Positions 16,779 to 25,249 are shown, counted from the stretch's first letter. The stretch is 64,000 nt of DNA from Streptomyces aurantiogriseus (GCF_014649375.1 NZ_BMSX01000004.1:372001-436000), one strand, 5' to 3'. Notes: generated from the letters alone by a model not told the origin. Numbers and translations are program-made.

Positions 16779-17153
16779 GTGGAAGTAGAACGCTGCGACG
16801 AGTGCGGCAGCAAGATCGTTATCGGGCTCGGATGCGAGTGTCCGCCGGGCTCGTCCGCGTCGGCGTCGGCGACCCCGCGTTCGGTGGGTACGTTCGTGAG
16901 GACGGAGTGGCGTACTCACCCGGAGGACACGATCCTGATCTCCCCGGCCCAGTGCGCGCACAGGCCCGGATGGTGCGACCACATGACCGAGGACGACGTA
17001 CAGCCGCCGCGCTGGGGGTGGATCCCGGATCCTCCGCCCGGGCTCTGGGAGCGGTTGAGCAGCGCTTCTCCGGCGACCGCCACTGCGGGCAATCCGAGGC
17101 GGCGGGCCGTGCGACGGTGCACCACCTGTGAGGCGAACCTCGCGCAGGGCTGA
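16779..17153 (+). CDS. Cysteine-containing small protein, function unknown
   Basis: The most plausible start is GTG at 16779, giving 124 aa beginning VEVERCDECGSKIVIGLGCECPPG. The C-x2-C pair near the N-terminus, later CAHRPGWCDH and a C-terminal CTTC suggest zinc binding. It is only 16 nt after the GNAT gene and may belong to the same transcript. I do not recognise the family. Confidence 0.45.
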   Translation: MEVERCDECGSKIVIGLGCECPPGSSASASATPRSVGTFVRTEWRTHPEDTILISPAQCAHRPGWCDHMTEDDVQPPRWGWIPDPPPGLWERLSSASPATATAGNPRRRAVRRCTTCEANLAQG

Positions 17154-17235
17154 CCACCGTGCTGCGACATCGCTCTCTTCTCCCTTCGGCGGGCGCGGCC
17201 TCACCCGTCAACGGCCGCGCCCGCCTGCGTCAGGC

Positions 17236-18546
17236 TCAGTAGGTGATGACGAGCCGCACGGAAGGCCGGTCGATCACGGCTCCGTCGGCGAGGTCGCTGT
17301 CCGGTGTGTCCGCGGGGTAGGCGGTGACCACGGGTTCGGCGGCCCGGGCCGTGCTCCAGGCGCGGATCTGGGCGCAGATCCGCTCGGCGAGATTGGCGCC
17401 GGCGGGGCCGTAGCCGACGGCTCCCAGCCGGAACCGGGGTTCGGCGCCCGGGGCTTCGACGGTCCGCTCCAGGGTGAGGTACGCGATGGAGTCGCCCTCG
17501 ACGAGGGCGGGGCTCAGGGCGGGTGAGGCGGGGCGGTGGAGGCCGGCCTCCAGCGCCGCGGGCTTCGCGGTGATGCGGCAGGTCGCTCGCTCGGTGGCGC
17601 TCAGGCGCAGCCAGACGCCGTCGAACGACTCGACGGGGCCGACCGTCGCATCGGTCCAGGCGACCGACTTCGCTTGGGTGAGGGCGTCGCGCAGGAGTTC
17701 CGGGGCGATGGACTGGTCCTCGTCCCAGTAGAGCCTGACGAGCCGGTCATGGTCGATGTAGTCATTCCGCTCTCCGTCCTGGCCGATCACCGGGAGGAAG
17801 CCGCACATCTTCACGGAGTCGGACCGCATCCGGCCCTTCTCTCGCCGGAACGCCACGGCCCTGGACAGCCCGCGCCATCGCAGCGGGACCACGAGACGTC
17901 CACCGACGGCGAGCTGGTCCCACCAGGCACCGGGGAGGTCCCACATACCGACCGTGGCGATCATTCGGTCGTAGGGGCTGAACTCCGGGGCGCCCAGGGC
18001 GCCGTCCCTCGTGACCACGCGAACGTCTTCGTATCCGTTCGCGTCCAGCATCCGGCGGGCGTAGGCGGTCACGTCGGCGTCGATGTCGCATGTGGTGACC
18101 TGCCCGGACTTCCCTGTGAGGTGCTTGAGCAGGGCGGCGTTGTAGCCGGTGCCGGCCCCGATCTCGAAGACGTTGTCGTCTTCGCGGACCTCGAGCTGGA
18201 CCAGCATGAAGTGCACGACGTCGGGCTGGGAGGCGCAGCTCAGCGGAAGTGCGTCCTCGTCGGGGTTCTCCTTGATCGTCACGCTCTTGTTGGCGTACGC
18301 CTCCTCGATGGGCACGTCGGGGAGGAAGGCGTGGCGGGGTACTGTCCGCATGGCGGTTTCGACGCGTGCGTCGCGGAGGCCGGAGAGGTCCTCTTTCAGG
18401 ATGGCGTCGACCAGGCGGTTGCGCAGGTCCTCGGGGGAGGCGCCGGTGGTGGTGTTCATCGCGTCCTTCTGGAAGGTGCCCAGCCGTGCGTTCGGCAGGG
18501 GCAGATCGTACTCATTTGTTCTGGTGCGTGCGGGCCGCGGCTTCAT
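17236..18546 (-). CDS. Isoaspartyl-type O-methyltransferase of FxLD lanthipeptide cluster
   Basis: The 436-aa protein contains a PCMT-like Rossmann domain with AMRTVPRHAFLP (~65), motif I VFEIGAGTGYNAALL (~118), and a ~200-aa C-terminal extension, the architecture of the FxLD-system methyltransferases. In related class I lanthipeptide clusters (Acedo et al., JACS 2019) such enzymes methylate a core Asp, which rearranges through succinimide to isoaspartate. Its ATG overlaps the LanC stop by 4 nt (ATGA at 18543-18546). It is the last gene of the lan operon. A second possible start (MNTTTG) lies 28 residues in. Confidence 0.88.
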   Translation of the reverse strand: MKPRPARTRTNEYDLPLPNARLGTFQKDAMNTTTGASPEDLRNRLVDAILKEDLSGLRDARVETAMRTVPRHAFLPDVPIEEAYANKSVTIKENPDEDALPLSCASQPDVVHFMLVQLEVREDDNVFEIGAGTGYNAALLKHLTGKSGQVTTCDIDADVTAYARRMLDANGYEDVRVVTRDGALGAPEFSPYDRMIATVGMWDLPGAWWDQLAVGGRLVVPLRWRGLSRAVAFRREKGRMRSDSVKMCGFLPVIGQDGERNDYIDHDRLVRLYWDEDQSIAPELLRDALTQAKSVAWTDATVGPVESFDGVWLRLSATERATCRITAKPAALEAGLHRPASPALSPALVEGDSIAYLTLERTVEAPGAEPRFRLGAVGYGPAGANLAERICAQIRAWSTARAAEPVVTAYPADTPDSDLADGAVIDRPSVRLVITY

Positions 18547-19718
18547 CCCGCCAGGAGCAGGCAGCGGTCCCAGGGGGCTGTGATCGCGGTGTTGACGGGG
18601 CCAGTGAGACGGACCAGGTGGATGCCTGCCGTGCCGTCCATCAGGCCGGCGTCGTCCGGCAGTCCGTGGTGGTCCAAGTGCTCGTTGAGCCGGGCGTTCA
18701 GGCAGGGTAGACGCGCCGCGAGTTCGTCGTCGACGGCGTCGGCGGCGGCACGGGAGACGGTCCGTATGAGCCCCGCCCAGCCGTGGCAGAGGGATGCGTC
18801 GGTGAGCTGGGCGAGCTGCTGGTCATCGGCCAGACATCCGGCCAGGGCCTGCTCGGCCTGGTGTTGCCGGTCACCGTCGCCGAGGGCGAGGCCGGCGAGT
18901 TGCTGGGCGCGGGCGATGCCGGGGGTGCCGTAGCACCAGGACGGGCGTCTGGGGCCTGGGCGCTGGAGCTCGCCGCGTCGGTGTTCGGCTCGGGTGATCA
19001 GGTCCGGCCACCAGACGCGCGAGCCGGTACCGACGCGCCAGCGGTCGAGCCAGTCACAGATCCGGATGATGGCCCGCGTCTGTCCGGGCACCCGGTGGCC
19101 GTGGCGCCGTGCCACAGCCAGCAGCGCCAGCGGCCCAGCGATGCCGTGGGCGAGTCCGAAGTTGCCGTGTCCGCCGGGCCATCTCGGCGACGGCCGAAGA
19201 TCGGGGCTGTCTCCCGTCCACCAGCCGGGCAGACGTTGCGCTTCGAAGGTGATCGGTTCCGTCAGCCGCACCAGGTAGGCGAGAACGTCCTGAAGTTCCG
19301 TCTTGTGGGCGCGGTGCAGGTGGTACACGCCCAGCCCGGTCAGTCCGCTGATGAGGTCGTACTCGCCCAGGGTGGGCAACGCACCGCGATCGATGCGGGC
19401 GTGTGCCCGCCTGAGGCGGTGGCGCGTGACGTCGGCGAGGTGTGTGTCCAGGGTCGCCAGGGCGCGTGCGGCGGTGCTCGTGTGCGTGAAGCTGAGGACG
19501 TACGCGACGGCCGGGGCGCCCTCGTACAGGCCGCATGCTTCGGCGGCGGCCTGGATAGGGCCCTTGAGCATGGCGGCGGCCCACGGCCGGAGTGCGTCCC
19601 TGTCGTCTTCGCCGGTGTGGGCCCTGACGGCGTGCAGCAGGGCGACTCCCGCCGCGCCGGAGTACAGCGACTGGCCCCAACCGGGCCTGGTGGGTGTGGG
19701 CGGCGCTTCGTGGTTCAT
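18543..19718 (-). CDS. Lanthionine synthetase C (LanC) cyclase
   Basis: The 391-aa protein starts with ATG overlapping the LanB stop by 1 nt (TGATG). Zinc-site motifs of LanC are all visible: FGLAHGIAGPLAL, SWCYGTPGIARAQ and SLCHGWAGLIRT. LanC enzymes add cysteine thiols to dehydroalanine or dehydrobutyrine to make (methyl)lanthionine rings. N-terminal QSLYSGAAGVALLH is the first alpha-alpha toroid repeat. It sits between the dehydratase and the methyltransferase in one coupled operon. Confidence 0.93.
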   Translation of the reverse strand: MNHEAPPTPTRPGWGQSLYSGAAGVALLHAVRAHTGEDDRDALRPWAAAMLKGPIQAAAEACGLYEGAPAVAYVLSFTHTSTAARALATLDTHLADVTRHRLRRAHARIDRGALPTLGEYDLISGLTGLGVYHLHRAHKTELQDVLAYLVRLTEPITFEAQRLPGWWTGDSPDLRPSPRWPGGHGNFGLAHGIAGPLALLAVARRHGHRVPGQTRAIIRICDWLDRWRVGTGSRVWWPDLITRAEHRRGELQRPGPRRPSWCYGTPGIARAQQLAGLALGDGDRQHQAEQALAGCLADDQQLAQLTDASLCHGWAGLIRTVSRAAADAVDDELAARLPCLNARLNEHLDHHGLPDDAGLMDGTAGIHLVRLTGPVNTAITAPWDRCLLLAG

Positions 19719-22700
19719 CAGCGGCTCTCCCCGGGCCAGGCGACCCATGCGACGGCGGACTGACGGGCAAGGCGGCGGCAGATCCTCTCGTCCTCGCGGT
19801 CCAGGCCGCGCAGGCGGTTGTGATGCATGTGCAGCAACGATTCCAGGACGGAGTCGAGGTCCATGCTCTCGGCGAGGCGCTCGCGATACAGCACAAGGGC
19901 CACGGCGCGACGGTGCCACGCTTGGGCGAGCGCTTCGCCCCAGCCGCGGGCCCGCGGCGTGGTGTGGCGAACGAGTGCGATGGCCTGGTCGCTGACGCCT
20001 CGCTCGACGCGGGCCGAAGGCGCGGGGCGGTTCGCCAGCCACCGCATGCCCTCGTCAGGGCCTAGCAAGCCGCAGGCGATGTCCACCATGCCGACCGCGG
20101 CCAGCGCGCGTCCATCGATGCCGTTGGCTCCCAGGCTCCGCAGGGCGGCGTGGACATAAGCCGAGTCGGCCGTGAACACCCCCTCGGCACTGCGCAGGGC
20201 GGCGCCGGCGCCGTAGCGGCCGATCTCCGGGGTGTACGTATCGAACACGAGCCTGCTGCTGAGCCCCTCGCGGCGCAGCCCGGCGGCCCATCCAGCGACG
20301 AGCTCGGTGCCGGTGGCGTACTGTCCCGGGCTGCGCGTGCGGATGCGCAGGCGCAGGTGATCGAGATCGTGCGGGGTGCGGTAGCGGACGAACCACCACT
20401 CGGGTGTACCTGGGAGTTGGGCCACGAGCCGCGCGAGGTGGGTGCCGATCAGCTCATCGAACTGTTCGGGGTGGCTGTAGATCTTGGCGTTCAGCCAGGG
20501 TGCCTGCACCGCCCCCGGTACGGGCCCGAGGGTGCCGTTCGTGAGCACGGGGAGGAAGCCGGAAAGCGGGTCGGGTATCGGCGGGCGGGTGCTGGTCATC
20601 GGCAGGGCGATCTCGTGGACGTGGCCGCCGATCCAGCCGTAGGTCTCCTCGGCCGGCGTCTCCGTGAGCACGGCATGGCCTTCCCGGTCCAGGTGGGCGC
20701 GCAGGACGGTGGCGTGGGCTGGCACGTCGAGTTGGAGTCGACGTGTCCGGTCGTCCTCCCGCAGCTCGACGGCACCGTGGCAGTGCCACCGCTTCCGCCA
20801 CCGGCCGAGGGCGTCGGCCCACTCCCGCATGTCCGCGCCACGGCTTGGAAGGTCATCGGTGGTCAGGCTCCAGCGGCTGGGTGAGAGGATCACGCGCCCG
20901 TAGCGGACGCGCGGCAGGAACGGCAGCCGTGCGCCCTGCGGCCCCCAGTCGAAGCCCGTCCAGGCAGGGCCGAAGGCGCGGGTCAGGTGCGCCAGGAACC
21001 GGGCGAGGGGCGGGGGTTGCTTGTCCAGGGCCATGGCGTGGAAGACCTGCGGGTCCACCAGGCGACGTCGGGAGATGCTGACCAGGTACAGGCGGGTGTG
21101 CGTGGCTGTGATCGCGAGGTCGTCTACGTCGATGAGCGTCGTCGAGGAGTCGTCGGGGCTGCGGTGCTCGCCCAACGGGATCACGTGTGGAAGATAAGCG
21201 GGGATGCGGGCGACGTTCTCTGTGTGCGGGTACAGCGGCGGGAAGGACAGCTGCGCGGTCAGCGCGTTCTCGACGCCCGCGGGAACTTGGCCGTAGATCT
21301 CGTCGAGTCCCGTGCCGGTGGCGACCGGAGTGAACCGGGAGGTGAGCGTGCCCGCGGCGCGGGCCGGGGTCACCGTGAGCGTGAAGTCCCCGCGTTCCAG
21401 GGCGGACAGACTGTCGGCGTGCAGGCGCGCGCACATCTCCACGTGCGGTGGTGTGTCCTGCCCGGTCGGCGCATCGCCGGCCAGGCGGTTGATCAGGTCA
21501 TCGTTGAGGACGATCTCTCTGCTGCCGTCGGCGAGTGCCTGCCAGGCCAGGGCCAGCAGCCGCTCGTCACGCTCGGAGACTGTCGAGGGCGGTGCGGTCA
21601 TGCGGCTGCCGGGATACTCGGCCGGGTAGCCGAGCCCGGACGCCGGGTCGACGACCTCCTTCACTGGCACGAGCGTGCCGGTTCCGTACCGTTCCCAGAA
21701 GGCGATCTGGTACTCCTTCCACACACCCTGGCCCGCCGGTCGGCGCGTGAGCCGCAGCAGGGCGTCGGCAGCCCTCTCCATTTCGAGAGCGACACTCTCG
21801 GGGATCCGCACCTCGGCGTCCATCCGCAGGTCGACGGCCAGCGGGCTTCGACCCGCGTCGGAGAGCCGACGCAGTCGAGCCGTGAGTTCCTCCCGAGCCG
21901 GCCCCTGCGCGCTCGCGGGGCGCTGGTTGTGCTCGTGTACGGCGCGTCGCACTGCTTCCAGCTCGTACAGAACCCGCGCTACCTCCGGCACCGTACCCGC
22001 GTCCGCGCCGTGCAGCTGCTCGATCAGGTGGGACAGGGGATCGGTGTCGGTCATCGGCGCGCGCAAACTGGTGATCAGGAACTTTTCCCGCACCAGTACG
22101 CCGAGCAGTGTGCGGATGTTCTGCGGCTCGGTTCGGCGGAAGGAGGCGGCCAACTGCTCTGCGAGGGCGGCGAAGTTGACCGGTCGGCGTGCCAGGTCCT
22201 CGATCACTCGTACCGCGCTGGTGCGCCGGATGGTGGCCCCCATCGGTCCGCCGTGTGGGACGTGCAGGCGTCCACCGCGGCGCGCCGCCAGGTTGTTCAG
22301 GACGACATCCAGGCGCTCCAGCAGCGCCGGGCACGCCTCCAAGCGGACGATGACGTCGTCCAGCCACTCGGTGTCCACCCGTGCCACGGCCCGGTGTGCG
22401 TCTCCCCACCTCACGTGCGGCGTCGAGCCCACGTTGGCCGCGGCGACTCCCGCGAAGAGGCCGAACGGGGTCGGTCGCCCGGTGGCGCGCAGCACGTAGC
22501 GGACGGTGGCCATGGCGGCGCGCCGGACCTGCTTGGAGCGTGCCGGCTGCCCGCCGCAGATCGTGTCGACCCGCGTGGCGAGATCATCGCTCGCCTGCCG
22601 TACGGCGTCGGCGAACCGCGCATCGGCCCACACCTGCTTCAGCCACCTGCCGCATGCCTCCGTGTCGGACGGATCAGGCCACCATGTCGGCAGACCCGTC

Positions 22701-22768
22701 AGCGGCATCGCGGCGGCCCGCAGCAGCGCCGCGCCCGTGTGCTGGTAGAGCTTTCCGTCGCTTCCCAT
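19718..22768 (-). CDS. Class I lanthipeptide dehydratase (LanB), full length
   Basis: This 1016-aa protein from ATG 22768 (GGAGG ~8 nt upstream) has both halves of a class I dehydratase: an N-terminal tRNA-Glu-dependent glutamylation domain (Lant_dehydr_N, including FGLFAGVAAANVG and RVDTEWLDDVIVRLEACP) and a C-terminal elimination domain (SpaB_C-type, with WWFVRYRTPHDLDHLRLRIR at ~790). It should dehydrate Ser/Thr in the core of the LanA peptide encoded 79 nt upstream. The stop overlaps the LanC start. Confidence 0.93.
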   Translation of the reverse strand: MGSDGKLYQHTGAALLRAAAMPLTGLPTWWPDPSDTEACGRWLKQVWADARFADAVRQASDDLATRVDTICGGQPARSKQVRRAAMATVRYVLRATGRPTPFGLFAGVAAANVGSTPHVRWGDAHRAVARVDTEWLDDVIVRLEACPALLERLDVVLNNLAARRGGRLHVPHGGPMGATIRRTSAVRVIEDLARRPVNFAALAEQLAASFRRTEPQNIRTLLGVLVREKFLITSLRAPMTDTDPLSHLIEQLHGADAGTVPEVARVLYELEAVRRAVHEHNQRPASAQGPAREELTARLRRLSDAGRSPLAVDLRMDAEVRIPESVALEMERAADALLRLTRRPAGQGVWKEYQIAFWERYGTGTLVPVKEVVDPASGLGYPAEYPGSRMTAPPSTVSERDERLLALAWQALADGSREIVLNDDLINRLAGDAPTGQDTPPHVEMCARLHADSLSALERGDFTLTVTPARAAGTLTSRFTPVATGTGLDEIYGQVPAGVENALTAQLSFPPLYPHTENVARIPAYLPHVIPLGEHRSPDDSSTTLIDVDDLAITATHTRLYLVSISRRRLVDPQVFHAMALDKQPPPLARFLAHLTRAFGPAWTGFDWGPQGARLPFLPRVRYGRVILSPSRWSLTTDDLPSRGADMREWADALGRWRKRWHCHGAVELREDDRTRRLQLDVPAHATVLRAHLDREGHAVLTETPAEETYGWIGGHVHEIALPMTSTRPPIPDPLSGFLPVLTNGTLGPVPGAVQAPWLNAKIYSHPEQFDELIGTHLARLVAQLPGTPEWWFVRYRTPHDLDHLRLRIRTRSPGQYATGTELVAGWAAGLRREGLSSRLVFDTYTPEIGRYGAGAALRSAEGVFTADSAYVHAALRSLGANGIDGRALAAVGMVDIACGLLGPDEGMRWLANRPAPSARVERGVSDQAIALVRHTTPRARGWGEALAQAWHRRAVALVLYRERLAESMDLDSVLESLLHMHHNRLRGLDREDERICRRLARQSAVAWVAWPGESR

Positions 22769-22802
22769 CCCAATGCCTCCGCCATCAGTGCTGTGAACGG
22801 GC

Positions 22803-22832
22803 GGGGTCGGGAGCGGCAGCGCCCCCGACCCC
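22803..22832 (-). terminator. Hairpin between lanA and lanB (attenuator)
   Basis: A perfect 9-bp inverted repeat (GGGGTCGGG at 22803-22811, CCCGACCCC at 22824-22832) with a 12-nt loop lies 15 nt after the LanA stop and 34 nt before the LanB start. No T-run follows. Such hairpins after precursor genes commonly raise precursor mRNA level over enzyme mRNA by partial termination or 3'-end protection; that role is inferred. Confidence 0.65.
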
Positions 22833-22847
22833 GTGCACGAGCCGCTG

Positions 22848-23051
22848 TCAGACGGCGCTCGCGCAGGACGACGCACAGGTCGACGCGCACCCGTCACCGG
22901 TGCCGCACGCCTTGGGGAGCAGGTCGGCGCCGATCTCCGTGACGATGGTCAGGTCGATGTCGAACGGGTCGGCGGGCATTCCGGTGTCGACCGTCGCGAC
23001 GGACGACTCGCTCTCGGTCGTCGCGATCGGATTGAGCATGACTGCGGTCAT
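22848..23051 (-). CDS. FxLD family lanthipeptide precursor (LanA)
   Basis: The 67-aa peptide has GGAGGAA 8 nt before its ATG. The leader contains FDIDLTIV (F30-V37), a variant of the F-x-L-D motif with Ile for Leu. The core follows about K47: ACGTGDGCASTCASSCASAV, with cysteines at 49, 55, 59 and 63 and Ser/Thr at 51, 57, 58, 61, 62 and 65. Asp53 lies between T51 and C55, a plausible ring-embedded substrate for the cluster methyltransferase. It heads the LanB-LanC-methyltransferase operon; no leader protease or ABC exporter is visible in the window. Confidence 0.9.
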   Translation of the reverse strand: MTAVMLNPIATTESESSVATVDTGMPADPFDIDLTIVTEIGADLLPKACGTGDGCASTCASSCASAV

Positions 23052-23110
23052 CGCGGTTCCTCCTGTCGGATGAATCTGAAGGACTGGATATGAGTTGGTT
23101 CGTGGTGCCG

Positions 23111-23147
23111 CCCGGCCCCTGCGCGGCATCGCCGCGCACAGGCCGGG
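23111..23147 (-). terminator. Strong hairpin upstream of lanA
   Basis: Arms CCCGGCC (23111-23117) and GGCCGGG (23141-23147), plus an inner 7-bp stem (23120-23126 with 23132-23138) across a 2x2 internal loop, close on a 5-nt loop. It lies between the 58-aa membrane gene and lanA, so it could end the upstream transcript or sit in the lanA leader RNA. No T-run follows. Confidence 0.5.
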
Positions 23148-23172
23148 GTTCTGCGTCCGCACCTGCGTGCGA

Positions 23173-23231
23173 CCCCTCTCCGGTTGATCGAATTCCGTAG
23201 GGGACCTGGATTCGGAGCATCCGGAGAGGGG
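23173..23231. repeat. 11-bp inverted repeat with 37-nt spacer
   Basis: CCCCTCTCCGG (23173-23183) is exactly mirrored by CCGGAGAGGGG (23221-23231). It lies 22 nt beyond the stop of the 58-aa gene, on the lanA side. It may be a two-part operator for lanA or a long terminator stem. Confidence 0.5.
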
Positions 23232-23252
23232 AGTCGAGGACACGGGCCGGAG

Positions 23253-23429
23253 CTACCGGATCTGGCCCGCGTAGAGCGTGGTCAACGTTGTGCCGGTCAC
23301 CAGGACGGGCAGGAACAGCACCTGTAAGGCGCCGAAGCCGAACCGGCCGACGTACTTCGCCGGGCGGCGAAGCGCCCTTCCGACCTGGCCCAGCAGCTGC
23401 CGGAGAGACCCTTGCCGCATGGTGGTCAT
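23253..23429 (-). CDS. 58-aa single-pass membrane protein
   Basis: ATG at 23429 overlaps the stop of the preceding resolvase-like gene by 1 nt (TGATG), so it is translationally coupled. The N-terminal half is strongly basic (RQGSLRQLLGQVGRALRR) and the C-terminal half has one membrane segment (FGALQVLFLPVLVTGTTL). It lies just upstream of the lanthipeptide precursor. It may be an immunity, anchoring or export helper peptide; this is inference. I know no family for it. Confidence 0.6.
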   Translation of the reverse strand: MTTMRQGSLRQLLGQVGRALRRPAKYVGRFGFGALQVLFLPVLVTGTTLTTLYAGQIR

Positions 23430-23836
23430 CACGCCGCCGGTCTACGTAAGGCCGTGGAGTCGGCAGCGTCGACGACCGCCCACAGCGTCGTGATCAGCGC
23501 CCCGGTCCGGGCTTGCCAGGCGGCGAGGTTGGTCCTGTCCTGCTCCAGATGACCCAGCATCACGAGCAGGGGGGTGACGATCCCGGCTGCTCTCCCCTGC
23601 TCGACCGCGGCCAGAGCGTTGTGCCAGCCCTCGCACAGGGCGCGACTCTCGAACGGTGCCGCCCGGTCGACGTACGTCTCGACCGTCTGCCAGCCGGCGT
23701 CGGCGACATACCGCCGTGTGCTGGCCACGCTGTGGTCGGCGGCCTCACCGAGCGACGCGGGCAGGCAGGCGTAGAGCACCAGGCGCGTGCCCGGGGGCAC
23801 CTCGTGTGGTGCGGTTTGCCTCGCACTGCTGCTCAT
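23429..23836 (-). CDS. Resolvase-like N-terminal domain protein, catalytic serine absent
   Basis: The 135-aa protein resembles the N-terminal domain of serine recombinases: LVLYACLPASLGEAADHSV, then RRYVADAGWQTVETYVDRAAPFESR, then WHNALAAVEQGRAAGIVTPLLVMLG. The usual Y-A-R-V-S active-site motif is Y-A-C-L-P here, and the Arg positions of the L-x-R-L-x-R motif are not seen, so recombinase activity is unlikely. No DNA-binding C-terminal domain follows. It is the first gene before the 58-aa membrane gene. A regulatory or decayed role is possible. Confidence 0.55.
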   Translation of the reverse strand: MSSSARQTAPHEVPPGTRLVLYACLPASLGEAADHSVASTRRYVADAGWQTVETYVDRAAPFESRALCEGWHNALAAVEQGRAAGIVTPLLVMLGHLEQDRTNLAAWQARTGALITTLWAVVDAADSTALRRPAA

Positions 23837-23861
23837 TCCGCGTTACCTCCAACCAGGTGTG

Positions 23862-23888
23862 CCGAGACGCCAAGGGCCGGCGTCTCGG
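23862..23888. promoter_or_regulatory. 10-bp perfect inverted repeat upstream of the resolvase-like gene
   Basis: CCGAGACGCC (23862-23871) and GGCGTCTCGG (23879-23888) flank a 7-nt spacer, 25 nt before the ATG at 23836. Its place in the divergent region between the resolvase-like gene and the anti-sigma-like gene suggests an operator. Confidence 0.45.
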
Positions 23889-24048
23889 AGAAGAGCCTCG
23901 CCGGGGGCGGTCGGCGGCGGTACGCCGTCAGCACGCCGTTCGTCCGCCGTCCGGCAGCGCGCTATGAGGCGGAGCCGCGGCGTACCGTCGCGGCTCGCGG
24001 GTGGCGAGGCTGATCGGTCCAGTGCCTAACCGGAAACGAGAAGCGGCG

Positions 24049-24609
24049 ATGGACGCGGTAGACGAAGAGCGCCTCCGCAGGCGGACATCAGTGAGGCGTC
24101 ATTGGGTGAAGCTGGCCGACTGCGCCGAGCCTTCGGGCCTCGCGCGCCGGCACGTACGCGAGGCCCTCGAGGGACGTGCCTCGCCAGAGCGTGTCGACGA
24201 CGCCGTTCTGGTCGCCTCGGAACTGGTGGGCAACGCGGTCAGGCACACGGCCGGCGGCCCGGACTGCATGTGCGTGGAGATCTACCAGGACGTGGCGGTA
24301 CTGCGGGTCCACGACGCAGCACGGGATGTCTCCAGAGTCCGGGCACGATCGGCGGCGGCGTCGCTGGGTGAGCTGACGGGCAGTGGGCTCGGGCTGCTGC
24401 TCGTCGAAGAGTTGGCTTCCGGATGGTCGGTCTGGCCGACCGCGATCGGCAAGGAAGTCGTCGTGGTTCTCCCTCTGGACGCCGACGGGCTATCCGAGCG
24501 GAACGTTCCTCCGTACGTCCCAGCGGTACGTCCGCCCCTCGCGGCGGAGCTCCACCAACTGGACGGCGGGCACGATGAGTTCGACGGCCGGGAGAGCGCG
24601 GAGCCCTGA
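24049..24609 (+). CDS. HATPase_c anti-sigma-factor-like protein (RsbW type)
   Basis: The 186-aa protein from ATG 24049 has the compact Streptomyces anti-sigma ATPase layout: ARRHVREAL near the N-terminus, N box VASELVGNAVRHT (~61-73), and G2 box GSGLGLLLVEELASGW (~120-135). These proteins are serine kinases or anti-sigma factors that control stress or development sigma factors. The last 120 nt overlap the convergent 2'-5' RNA ligase-like gene, which is unusual, so the C-terminal tail after ~residue 145 is probably non-conserved. Confidence 0.8.
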   Translation: MDAVDEERLRRRTSVRRHWVKLADCAEPSGLARRHVREALEGRASPERVDDAVLVASELVGNAVRHTAGGPDCMCVEIYQDVAVLRVHDAARDVSRVRARSAAASLGELTGSGLGLLLVEELASGWSVWPTAIGKEVVVVLPLDADGLSERNVPPYVPAVRPPLAAELHQLDGGHDEFDGRESAEP

Positions 24610-25194
24610 GACCGCCTCCACGACGGGGGCGGCGGGACGCCGACGGTTGTTGTAGGCGAGGCTCAGGTGCGGTCGGAAGGCGGACGTCGGCTTCTTCGGG
24701 GCGAGACCGACGCTGCCCCCAGCCTTGGCCAGCGCGTGGTGCAGGCGAAGCAGGGGTTCCCAGGGGCCGAGGGACAGGCGGACGGCGCCTCGGGAGCCTG
24801 CCAGCGGCATGGCGCGCACGGAGAACGCGGAGGGCAGCAGAGCCTCGGCGTCGCGCACCAGAATGTCCAGCTGGTCGGGGGCGACGTCGTCCGGCCTGCC
24901 CACGCGGGCGAGGGTGATGTGCAGTCCATCCGCCGGCACCGGGTCGAGGCCGAGGGGCGCCAGCTCCTCCTGGCAGTGCCCGGCGAGAGCCGCGAGCCGT
25001 TGATCGTCCGGGAAGGTCAGCATCCAGTAGTACGCCCGGCTGCCGTCCGACCAGCCAGGGCGTGCCCAGTGGTCGGTCATCTCGTCGAGTGCGCTGAACG
25101 CCGCCCAGTCGTGGGCCGCGGTGACCGCCGGATCGTGAGTGTCGGCGGGAGGCTCGGCGGGGAACGCGGCGGGATCGCCGCTGAGCAGGGGCAC
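24490..25194 (-). CDS. 2'-5' RNA ligase / cyclic phosphodiesterase superfamily protein
   Basis: GTG at 25194 with GGAG ~8 nt upstream gives 234 aa. The two H-x-T/S-x motifs of the 2H phosphoesterase superfamily are visible: LHITLARVG (~105) and FRPHLSLAYNN (~180). Members hydrolyse or form 2'-5' or 2',3'-cyclic phosphate bonds in RNA. The substrate here is unknown. Its 3' end overlaps the convergent anti-sigma-like gene by 120 nt. Confidence 0.8.
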   Translation of the reverse strand: MPLLSGDPAAFPAEPPADTHDPAVTAAHDWAAFSALDEMTDHWARPGWSDGSRAYYWMLTFPDDQRLAALAGHCQEELAPLGLDPVPADGLHITLARVGRPDDVAPDQLDILVRDAEALLPSAFSVRAMPLAGSRGAVRLSLGPWEPLLRLHHALAKAGGSVGLAPKKPTSAFRPHLSLAYNNRRRPAAPVVEAVSGLRALPAVELIVPAVQLVELRREGRTYRWDVRRNVPLG

Positions 25195-25249
25195 CCGGCG
25201 TACTCCTTCGGCTTCACACTGCCCCGGAGCACGACGACACCAACGGCGC

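Noticed and set aside
23429..23836. Serine recombinase that could have inserted the cargo
   Set aside because: Catalytic serine motif and DNA-binding domain are absent, so it cannot be the integrase.
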